From positions 58,856 to 122,855 of the forward strand of contig CALXMH010000001.1 of NCBI GenBank assembly GCA_944389425.1: a DNA stretch of 64,000 bases, read 5' to 3'. The stretch comes from an uncultured Clostridia bacterium (GTDB lineage Bacteria; Bacillota; Clostridia; TANB77; CAG-508). Shown in pieces: positions 48,826-55,372 of the stretch. Numbering within the stretch: position 1 is the stretch's first letter; each line of letters begins with the position of its first letter. The position numbers and the translations under genes were made by a program. A model generated the notes under the pieces. The model ran no database searches, had not been told where the DNA came from, and worked only from the letters and a program-made list of their open reading frames with translations.

Positions 48826-50535
48826 TTAATCTGTGATAGCTAGAATTACTCTCATTGCCCCACCACCAGCGTTGGTGCATTGCGAAGTAAAAATTCCAAA
48901 GGCTCCCATTTCTTGTTGAAGTCCACCACCTCCTCTTGCCAGAAATGGATATTCATTAGTGCAAATTCGAATATTATCATCAAACCAACCATATGCACGG
49001 TCAATCCATACTTCTTTTAATGCTTCTCCAACTTTACTTATTGTTTTTATTTTGTCTTCTCCATATATATCCGTTTCATTTCTATATGCAGTTGCATATT
49101 TTGTGCTTGTTCCTCCTACACTAGCAAAAGGTTTTCCATATATTGCTATATATGCTGATGTGCTCAATGTATTCCATGCAGCAACCTGTTCATTTACTCC
49201 TCCACTCATATCATAAACACCATAGATATTTCCTGTCGTACTTATTAATTCTCTTATATTTTCTAATTCGATTGTTTGATCTCCATCTGTACCATTTCCA
49301 CTTATTTCATATGATACCTCATTTCCATTTCTTCCATATTGACTATGTGCCAAAAATGCTACTGCTCCCCATTCACTCATTTTTATTAAATGGCTTTCAT
49401 TTTTTCTGTCGTAATTATAGCAATTACTATAAGCATTTCCAGAACTTATCATAAACCAGCTAAATTCTTCTATATTATTTGTATCTATTCGTTTACTTAC
49501 CATTTTTACAGTATCACTTATCAATACATCTCCTGGATATATTGTTGTTCCTTCTTCGTTTTCTCCACTCATCTCATATTTAGATATCCAAAATCCCGGA
49601 AGCTCATTGTCCCATTCTCCATTATTAAATTCTATGTAGTCATTTTTGTTTTTTGCCTTTGCACCATTATTGCTTCCATTTTCAAATGCTGGATGTATTA
49701 TATAGCCTTCTTCATCTTGAGTTATAAACTCTCCATCTGAATTTTTTGTTGTTACATATGTAGAGCCATTTAAAGTTACTCCACTTGTTTCTTCTAAACT
49801 TATAAATTTAACATCTACTGTTCCTGCTGAGTATGTATTGTAATTATATGGTTTATTTACTATCTTATATTTAAATCTAGGAATCCACACCCAATAACTT
49901 CCATCATCTGTTACCGCATTTGCCCATCTACTATTTTTTGCATCTACCAAATTATATCCTGCTACATAATCATACCAGTTCTCTTCTTTAAAATTTGGAT
50001 TCATATTTCCTTTTGAGCTTGGATTTCCTTCGGCATCTATTTTAGAATAAATAGGAATTGCATTTTTTTCATTTATACTTGCTGTTTGTCCATTATCTTT
50101 GCTCCAATATACTGCTACCATATTATTTCCTAGCACTGGCGCACATGGTTCTTGATTTTTATTACCTATTTGCTTTTTTATTTCTTCTTTTAATTTAAAT
50201 GTTAAATCTTCTGCTATTCCATAAAACATATATGTTTTATCTGTACTAAATGTATATATTTTTCCTTCCTCTGCTACATAAACTTCTTCTCCACTTCCAA
50301 CCTTTTTGAATTGTTCTGGTGTATATACTGGTACGATGTCTCCTCCTTCATATTGTTTATACAAATCCTCTTCTTGCAGTTCATTTGTTTGAAAACTCTC
50401 TTCTATTTGTTTTAATTGTGCAATTTGTGCTGCTTGCTTATTAGAGCCTCCTATATATGCTGTTATTCCTACTATTAATAAAAATAAACATACAATTGTA
50501 ACATATAATAAAATTGCTCCTTTTTCTCTCTTCAT
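48826..50535 (-). CDS. Membrane-anchored surface protein with FGE/C-lectin-like C-terminus
   Basis: The 569-residue protein has an N-terminal anchor or prepilin-like signal (MKREKGAILLYVTIVCLFLLIVG). The rest resembles formylglycine-generating-enzyme/C-type-lectin folds: YVWIPRFKYKI-like segment, GFWISKYEMSG, MSEWGAVAFLAHSQYGRNG, DMSGGVNEQVAAWN, and a terminal FLARGGGGLQQEMGAFGIF ... AMRVILA, where FGE proteins have RGG...GFR. Such folds are typical targets of diversity-generating retroelements, but the codon signature here is weaker than at 51846-51965. It has a normal ATG behind AAAGGAGC and no in-frame CGG. An HTHTHR leader and terminator lie directly upstream. Confidence 0.82.
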   Translation of the reverse strand: MKREKGAILLYVTIVCLFLLIVGITAYIGGSNKQAAQIAQLKQIEESFQTNELQEEDLYKQYEGGDIVPVYTPEQFKKVGSGEEVYVAEEGKIYTFSTDKTYMFYGIAEDLTFKLKEEIKKQIGNKNQEPCAPVLGNNMVAVYWSKDNGQTASINEKNAIPIYSKIDAEGNPSSKGNMNPNFKEENWYDYVAGYNLVDAKNSRWANAVTDDGSYWVWIPRFKYKIVNKPYNYNTYSAGTVDVKFISLEETSGVTLNGSTYVTTKNSDGEFITQDEEGYIIHPAFENGSNNGAKAKNKNDYIEFNNGEWDNELPGFWISKYEMSGENEEGTTIYPGDVLISDTVKMVSKRIDTNNIEEFSWFMISSGNAYSNCYNYDRKNESHLIKMSEWGAVAFLAHSQYGRNGNEVSYEISGNGTDGDQTIELENIRELISTTGNIYGVYDMSGGVNEQVAAWNTLSTSAYIAIYGKPFASVGGTSTKYATAYRNETDIYGEDKIKTISKVGEALKEVWIDRAYGWFDDNIRICTNEYPFLARGGGGLQQEMGAFGIFTSQCTNAGGGAMRVILAITD

Positions 50536-50549
50536 TTTTTGCTCCTTTC

Positions 50550-50613
50550 TAAAATAAAAAACACAATAACAACAACCCTAAATTATATTTAGAATTGTTG
50601 TTATTGTGTTTTT
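50550..50613 (-). terminator. Attenuator terminator, leader C
   Basis: Long hairpin AACACAATAACAAC / GTTGTTATTGTGTT followed on the minus strand by TTTTTTATTTT, about 30 bases after the leader-peptide stop and only about 15 bases before the structural gene's start. Confidence 0.82.
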
Positions 50614-50640
50614 ATCAATTTTATATTTTTTACTAATAAA

Positions 50641-50700
50641 CTACCTGTGTGTGTGTGTGTGTACAAACACAAGGCTTTTAGCGCTTATTCTCATGTTCAT
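50641..50700 (-). CDS. Leader peptide MNMRISAKSLVFVHTHTHR
   Basis: ATG at 50698-50700 follows AGAGAGGTAGAA and the frame ends TAG at 50641. The N-terminal half differs completely from leaders A and B, but the C-terminus V-H-T-H-T-H-R-stop is the same and is again encoded by (CA)8 in frame. Conservation of only the C-terminal residues, with a strong promoter and a terminator around it, argues for a peptide that acts while being translated. Confidence 0.75.
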   Translation of the reverse strand: MNMRISAKSLVFVHTHTHR

Positions 50701-50731
50701 TTCTACCTCTCTCTTTCGTTCTTCTGCCATT

Positions 50732-50760
50732 ATTATAGTATAACCACACAGTATTTGCAA
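50732..50760 (-). promoter_or_regulatory. Promoter of leader C
   Basis: Minus-strand TTGCAA (50755-50760), 17-bp spacer, TATAAT (50732-50737). Confidence 0.7.
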
Positions 50761-50938
50761 TACTTTTTTCTGCAAAATAAAACTAAGTTTTATCCATTAT
50801 TACATTTGTTCTGCAAATAATTTATTCAATTCTTCTTTTTTCAATCCGGTATATCTTTCTATTATTTCAAATTTAACATTATCTTTCATCATCTCTCTTG
50901 CAGTTTCTAATTTACCATACTTTACTCCATTTTTCATT

Positions 50939-50941
50939 CCG
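50939..50941 (-). other. +1 recoding site TTA CGG A (second of two)
   Basis: CGG in the frame reached after the first shift, eight codons later. Skipping C gives GGA and the conserved Rpn C-terminus. Confidence 0.8.
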
Positions 50942-50963
50942 TAACTTTCTTCCTTTTCTTATT

Positions 50964-50966
50964 CCG
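50964..50966 (-). other. +1 recoding site ATT CGG A (first of two)
   Basis: Zero-frame CGG. Skipping C gives GGA and GIRKGRKL, matching the Gly/Lys repeat of Rpn proteins. Confidence 0.8.
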
Positions 50967-51263
50967 AATCCTCTCTCCATCACTTTTTCCTGTGTCATAT
51001 GCAGATATTTCATCTCTTTCTGCTTTCTCTCTTAACTCCTGCCATCTTCTTGTTGCCTCATCTCCTGTTAAGTATTCATACTCTTTCTCGGCTTTTGCTA
51101 CTAATTTATTTTGTGCTATTGCCATATCTATCATCTCCTCTTTTTCATAATCTATAAATATATATTTTATTTCATTTACTACTTACATCCAAACATTTTT
51201 TTAATGTAAAATTAGTCATATTACTTGTCTCATTTTTTTGATTTATTCTCACGCAATTAAATT

Positions 51264-51292
51264 TGACAAAATTACAAAATGACTGTATAATA
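51264..51292 (+). promoter_or_regulatory. Promoter of antitoxin RNA (locus 2)
   Basis: Perfect TTGACA (51264-51269), 17-bp spacer, perfect TATAAT (51287-51292) on the plus strand. Confidence 0.82.
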
Positions 51293-51298
51293 AATGTA

Positions 51299-51380
51299 GA
51301 AATAAGAAACCACAAAAGTGGTTGCCGAAAGTAACTTAAAATAACCGTTCCCTCGTCAAAGCAGAACGGTTATTTTTTAT
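51299..51380 (+). ncRNA. Antisense antitoxin RNA of locus 2
   Basis: Predicted start near 51299. The RNA reads AAACCACAAAAGTGGTTGCCG and ends in the hairpin AATAACCGTTC / GAACGGTTATT (51340-51374) followed by TTTTTT. It converges on the toxin transcript and overlaps its 3' end, as at locus 1. The word GTGGTTGCC is related to GTGTTGCC in the toxin 5' UTR. Confidence 0.72.
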
Positions 51381-51493
51381 TACCTATGTAGTAAATACAC
51401 AATGATGATTAACAAGGTAATATCTATGATAGTTAATACTATTAATCCATAAACAAGTAGGATAGTAATTTTCAATATAGCTGTTTCTACCAT
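51380..51493 (-). CDS. Fst-like hydrophobic toxin peptide, 37 aa
   Basis: ATG at 51491-51493 follows GGGAGGTGGTTAAC and TAA is at 51380-51382. The peptide MVETAILKITILLVYGLIV... is one long membrane helix ending YLLHR. A minus-strand promoter (TTGACA near 51611-51616 with TAATAA about 16 bases on) drives a 5' UTR containing AGCAGAGTGTGTTGCCACC, closely resembling AGCAGAATGTGGTTGCCACC at locus 1. The peptides differ while the regulatory parts are conserved, as expected for related type I toxin-antitoxin loci. Confidence 0.75.
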   Translation of the reverse strand: MVETAILKITILLVYGLIVLTIIDITLLIIIVYLLHR

Positions 51494-51666
51494 GTTAACC
51501 ACCTCCCAATATTAATCTCATAACATAAGTTATGGTTCTATATATAAACTGAAGGTGGCAACACACTCTGCTTATTCTTATTTCTACTTTATTAATCATA
51601 TACTATTTTTTGTCAAAAAGCAAGTGTTTTAATTGTTTTATTGTCAAATTTACAATTTAGTGATAA

Positions 51667-51702
51667 TAAAAGCTGGAAGATTTATCTTTTCTTCCAGCTT
51701 TT
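51667..51702. terminator. Terminator downstream of DGR-type prepilin gene
   Basis: AAAGCTGGAAGA / TCTTCCAGCTTT hairpin with a U-rich tail on the minus strand. Confidence 0.8.
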
Positions 51703-51782
51703 CATCAATTTTGGACGCATTTTTTGCATCTGTATCCATTGCCGCTCACGGCTTTGCTCAAAAGTGTCCGGTTATCAGGTCA
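51703..51782 (-). other. GC-richer segment 3' of the variable region
   Basis: On the minus strand the stop codon is followed by a segment containing GCCG-TGAG-CGGC, a small stem-loop, in sequence richer in G and C than the surroundings. In known DGRs a hairpin or initiation signal lies just downstream of the variable region; this may be its counterpart. Confidence 0.35.
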
Positions 51783-53571
51783 CTACTTAATTAAGTATGT
51801 TCCATCAGTTTGCTTCTCCAACTGGATTTCAGATTGCAGACAAACTAGCGGGCGGAACCCCGTGTTGACGTAGCTATAGAAGTAGAGGTAGTCGCTGCCC
51901 ACGAGGCCGGTAAAGCTCACGCGCACCAAGTTGCTAGAGTCGTAGGCAGACGGAGAAGCGAGCCACATGTATGAACATTTATCATAATCTGTTATGTAAT
52001 ATAAGTCTTCATCATCTTCTGCTCCACTTACACTGTCACTTGGGCTACCTGTACTATCACTCCATTTTACTAGGTATCCAGTATCATCATATGAACATTC
52101 TACATATTTATCTGGATGTGCTGCCTTATATGATGCACACCATAACTCTAATGTTGGTCCTCCTATTGCATATTCGGCATATTCTGGGTTCGCGTATTTT
52201 GCACTCCATCTTGCCTCATCTAACATGAATGCTACTGACTGTATTCCATTTCCTGTTGCAGTTGAGTAATCTTTTACATAGTTTATCCATTTTGTTATTC
52301 TTGGATCGGTTATGTTTGCTGAACCATCATAATCATCTTTCACATCATCAAATGATAACTGGTATCCATTTCCATTATCATCTAATGTATAATTTGCCGA
52401 TGTCGGTGCATAATCATAATGTATATAATCACTTGCTATTAAATATACATTACTTTCATCTGCATAGAATATTCTCCATTTTACATTTGGGTCTCCATCT
52501 TCTGGGACTTCATAATTTGTTACTTCTCCTCCATAATGTTCACCGGGATTACTTACTATATCTCCTACTGTAACTGTTACTCCTGACGTTTCTACTACTA
52601 TTGTCTTTGTTGCACTTGCTACTGCTCCTGTCTCTTTTGTTACTGTACATTTTATTATGTGGGTTCCTACTGTTAATGTATTTGTATTTGTTACTACTGT
52701 ATCTCCATTACTTGTGTCTGTGTATTCTACATTTGTTATCTCTGCTGTTCCATTTTCTGAATATGTAAAGTAACTACTTATTTCTATACTTGTTCCCTCT
52801 GTTATTGTTTCTTCTCCCTCTGTTGCTGTTACTGTTGGGTTTGCTTTATCTATATTACTTATTGTTATACTATTTGCTGTTATCTCTCCTTCGCTATTTC
52901 TTACTCTTGCCTCTACTGTACAATTTTGTTCTACCACTACTTCGCTACTCTCTCCTGTTACTGTCTCCCATTCTCCGTCTCCTACTTTTATCTCCTTTAT
53001 TCCTTCTTCACTTCCACTTGGCCAACTTATTGTTACTTTTACATTATCTTTTGTTGGCATTGTTTTATCTACTGTAAGTCCTATTGTTCCTTCTAGTATA
53101 TTATTTATTGTTATTTCTTTACATACTGTTTTTCCATTATTAATTTCTATTGTCACTGTATATGTTCCATTTTCTGTTATCTCTACTGTTTCTTGTATCT
53201 CTTTTGTTCCATCTGGGTATGTTTTACTCTCTTCTCCTGTTATTGTTAAGCTTTTTATTCCCTCTTCTGACTTTCCTTCTATTGTTACTATTACTTTATT
53301 TGTTATTCCTTTTGTACTTACTGTTACATTTAATGTTATTCCTTCTTCTTCAACTTCATAATTCAAATTTTCTTCAAAATATTTTTCTATTTCATTTAGC
53401 AATTGTTGCTCACTGGCTACACTATTATTATACTTCCCTACTGCATTCTCTGCATTGCCTATTATATTCCCTTGTCCTGTTAAAGTGGCTAGCGCTACTC
53501 CTGCTAGTATTAGTAGCACTATTATTGTTATTATTAGTGCTATTAACGTAATTCCGCTTATTTCTTTTCAT
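51783..53571 (-). CDS. Prepilin-like variable surface protein (DGR target), +1 shift at cleavage-site glycine
   Basis: ATG at 53571 (upstream TTGGAGTGATATAC) reads MKRNK, then CGG. Skipping the C at 53556 gives MKRNK-GITLIALIITIIVLLILAG, a class III prepilin signal whose invariant Gly comes from the recoded codon. The 595-residue protein continues with a charged helix, Ig-like repeats (ISNIDKANPTVTATEGEETI; GTHIIKCTVTKETGAVAS), and a C-terminal DUF6273-like domain beginning VKWRIFYADESNVYLIASDYI. It ends MWLASPSAYDSSNLVRV ... NTGFRPLVCL. That end (51846-51965) is GC-rich and full of NNC codons, the signature of diversity-generating retroelement mutagenesis. Leader B, with an HTHTHT peptide and a structured element, lies upstream. 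Confidence 0.87.
51846..51965 (-). other. Putative DGR variable region
   Basis: Between WLASPSA and GFRPLV, 20 of 27 codons end in C (TAC, GAC, AGC, CTC, TTC, GTC, GGC and so on), although the rest of the genome prefers A/T-ending codons. By my count 70 of 120 bases at 51841-51960 are G or C. Adenine mutagenesis of AAC codons in a template repeat gives exactly NNC. The GFRP motif closes the variable C-lectin-like segment. No template repeat or reverse transcriptase is visible in the window. Confidence 0.75.
53554..53556 (-). other. +1 recoding site AAG CGG A in prepilin gene 3
   Basis: Zero-frame CGG at codon 6. Skipping C gives GGA for the invariant Gly of the prepilin cleavage site, as in gene 2. 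Confidence 0.87.
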
Positions 53572-53610
53572 ATGTATATCACTCCAATCTTCATATTTTT
53601 CTTCAATTTT

Positions 53611-53734
53611 GTAGAGTAGCCCTTAGAGTTCATATATATTATTTTGAAGTCCGAGGAAGTTATACGTCGTACGCTCCCACCATCGAAGCCATGTGAGGCA
53701 AGAAATAATATATATGAACTCTAAGGGCGGCTAT
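53611..53734 (-). ncRNA. Covarying structured element, copy B
   Basis: Second copy of the element at 42638-42756. Outer arms GCCCTTAGAGTTCATATATA and TATATATGAACTCTAAGGGC pair, with both arms changed relative to copy A. The internal part is nearly unchanged. It ends about 40 bases before the prepilin start. Confidence 0.7.
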
Positions 53735-53766
53735 AACTAAAACCGCCACACATACTCACACGCAAA

Positions 53767-53818
53767 GCAAAAAGGCACATAAACCTAGCTATTCAACAAT
53801 AGCTAAGTTCATATGCCT
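53767..53818 (-). terminator. Attenuator terminator, copy B
   Basis: GGCATATGAACTTAGCTATT / AATAGCTAGGTTTATGTGCC, a 20-bp stem with G-U pairs and a 4-base loop, followed by TTTTTGCTTTG on the minus strand. Confidence 0.8.
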
Positions 53819-53859
53819 TAATAATCTATATATTTCTCCTATTTAATTTCTCTAACAAA

Positions 53860-53904
53860 TCATGTGTGTGTGTGTGTGTGTACAGCAAAGCGACTTTCAG
53901 CCAT
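53860..53904 (-). CDS. Leader peptide MAESRFAVHTHTHT
   Basis: ATG at 53902-53904 lies 9 bases after AAGGAG; TGA is at 53860-53862. It is the counterpart of leader A, with (CA)9 instead of (CA)8; the extra CA turns the final AGG TAG into ACA TGA, so the peptide ends in Thr and still stops at once. The frame of the His-Thr run is thus kept in all three copies. Confidence 0.75.
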   Translation of the reverse strand: MAESRFAVHTHTHT

Positions 53905-53943
53905 TTTAACGCAACTCCTTCATTAGTTCTATCTAATGTAAAC

Positions 53944-53972
53944 ATTATATACAAAACAATTCACTTTGTCTA
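53944..53972 (-). promoter_or_regulatory. Promoter of leader B
   Basis: Minus-strand TAGACA (53967-53972), 17-bp spacer, TATAAT (53944-53949). Confidence 0.75.
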
Positions 53973-54000
53973 TATTTTTCATATAAATATTCTAAAATTA

Positions 54001-55293
54001 CTAAATACAAAAAGCCGCATACAAAGGCACAGATTTAATCCCATTTTCAAATCCAAAATTTTTTTCAGAAACTCTAATAGCGTATTTAGGCTTAAATGTC
54101 TTCATATATAAATCTAAACTCCTAGATTTATTGTAAACATTAGACTTTACCTCTATTGGTATAATATCCATTCCCTTCTGTATAACAAAATCTATCTCAG
54201 CTTTTCCATCTGATTCCCAATAATAAGTTTCATATCCATTCTTTTTAAGCTCATTCCCCACAAAATGTTCAGTAAGTGGCCCCATTTCAATCATTGTAGG
54301 CTGAGTATCTAAATCTATTTGATAAAGTGGATATTTTGCTTGATTTACAAATAAACCAACATCTGTCATATATAATTTAAAAGATGATAAATCCTTATGC
54401 ATTTCTAGTGGTAATTCTATATTTGTTTTATAAACCTGATTAACTATTCCACTATTTTTTAGCCACAATATAGCCTCTCCAAAAACACTTGATGTTCCAC
54501 CTTTTGAAATAACTTTATATTGAAACTTTTGATTATCCTTTGCAAGTTGTACTGGAATAGAATTAAATGCTGAAATAATCCTATTTGATAAATTATTATC
54601 TGCATATTTTGTCATATCTCTTTTATATGAGTCTAATATTTGTGCTTGAACATCTAGTGTTGCAATTGTTTTTTCCTCATCCAAAAATATATTTACAACC
54701 TCTGGCATTCCCCCTACAATTAAATATGTTCTATAAAGTCTTAAACACAATTTATGAATATCTTTATCCATTCTCTCATTACTTTCAAAATGCCTTATAA
54801 TTTCTTCTACTAAATTTTCTCTTCCTAATGCAATTAAAAATTCTTTAAATGAAAGTGGATACATATTTAACATTTGTACCTTTCCTACTGGAAATGAATA
54901 ATTTTCTCTATTTATTGCAATTCCTAAAAGTGAACCTGCTGCAATTATATGATACTCTGGTGCATCTTCATAAAAATATTTAAGCGAAGTTAAAGCTCTT
55001 TCATTTGCTTGAATTTCATCGAAAAATATTAATGTTTCTCCTGGAATTATTTTTTCTCCATAAAATAATTCTAGTTTGTTTATTATATATTTAGCATCTA
55101 TTGTACTTGAAATTTGCGAACTTATTTCTCTATTTGTTTCAAAATTTACATATATTAAATTATTATAATATTTTTTTCCAAATTGTTTTATTATATATGT
55201 TTTTCCAACTTGCCTAGCGCCATGAACTATTAATGGTTTTCTCTTTTTAGATTCTTTCCATTTTATTAAATCATTTATAATTTCTCTTTTCAT
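54001..55293 (-). CDS. AAA+ ATPase of the DUF4143 family
   Basis: A 430-residue AAA_14/DUF4143 protein. Walker A is IVHGARQVGKTYIIKQFG (about residues 20-37); Walker B is LIFFDEIQANERALTSL (about 88-104), followed by sensor-like HIIAAGSLLGIAI. The C-terminal DUF4143 region has IEMGPLTEHFVGNELKKNG, YYWESDGKAEIDFVIQKG and PIEVKSN, a PD-(D/E)XK-like pattern. Function is uncertain; these are frequent accessory genes. Start ATG 55293 follows AAGGAGGAATTCCT. Monocistronic, on the same strand as its neighbours. Confidence 0.9.
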   Translation of the reverse strand: MKREIINDLIKWKESKKRKPLIVHGARQVGKTYIIKQFGKKYYNNLIYVNFETNREISSQISSTIDAKYIINKLELFYGEKIIPGETLIFFDEIQANERALTSLKYFYEDAPEYHIIAAGSLLGIAINRENYSFPVGKVQMLNMYPLSFKEFLIALGRENLVEEIIRHFESNERMDKDIHKLCLRLYRTYLIVGGMPEVVNIFLDEEKTIATLDVQAQILDSYKRDMTKYADNNLSNRIISAFNSIPVQLAKDNQKFQYKVISKGGTSSVFGEAILWLKNSGIVNQVYKTNIELPLEMHKDLSSFKLYMTDVGLFVNQAKYPLYQIDLDTQPTMIEMGPLTEHFVGNELKKNGYETYYWESDGKAEIDFVIQKGMDIIPIEVKSNVYNKSRSLDLYMKTFKPKYAIRVSEKNFGFENGIKSVPLYAAFCI

Positions 55294-55323
55294 AGGAATT
55301 CCTCCTTATGAAAATTATACCCT

Positions 55324-55372
55324 ATAAGTTCAAAAAAGTCAATCTTGTGACTGACTTTTTTGAACTTATATG
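55324..55372. terminator. Long terminator hairpin
   Basis: AAGTTCAAAAAAGTCA / TGACTTTTTTGAACTT, a near-perfect inverted repeat between the end of the large vWA protein gene and the start of the ATPase gene. Confidence 0.8.

Larger units (their letters stand above)
50800..51134 (-). pseudogene. Truncated Rpn-family protein with two +1 CGG sites
   Basis: This is the C-terminal third of an Rpn-family protein like the one at 40012-40911: MAIAQNKLVAKAEKEYEYLTGDEATRRW. The nuclease domain is missing; an in-frame stop lies about 20 codons upstream of 51134. Reading continues through GERI-CGG (50964-50966), where a +1 shift gives GERI-GIRKGRKL, and then a second CGG (50939-50941), where another +1 shift gives RKL-GMKNGVKYGKLETAREMMKDNV and the family's usual end ...IIERYTGLKKEELNKLF, stop at 50800. 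Joined length is about 110 aa. Either a decayed copy that kept both recoding sites or a short expressed protein. Confidence 0.75.
53611..53972 (-). repeat. Duplicated prepilin leader block, copy B
   Basis: Direct repeat of 42638-42991 with the same order of promoter, leader ORF, terminator and covarying element. Confidence 0.85.

Noticed and set aside
9694-53571. The ten frameshifts as sequencing or assembly errors
   Set aside because: All ten share the same phase, the same base (C) and the same following GG. Errors would hit all phases and homopolymers; no other frame breaks were found in the window.
48826-53571. DGR reverse transcriptase or template repeat in the window
   Set aside because: No reverse transcriptase ORF and no AAC-rich near-copy of the variable region could be found by eye.
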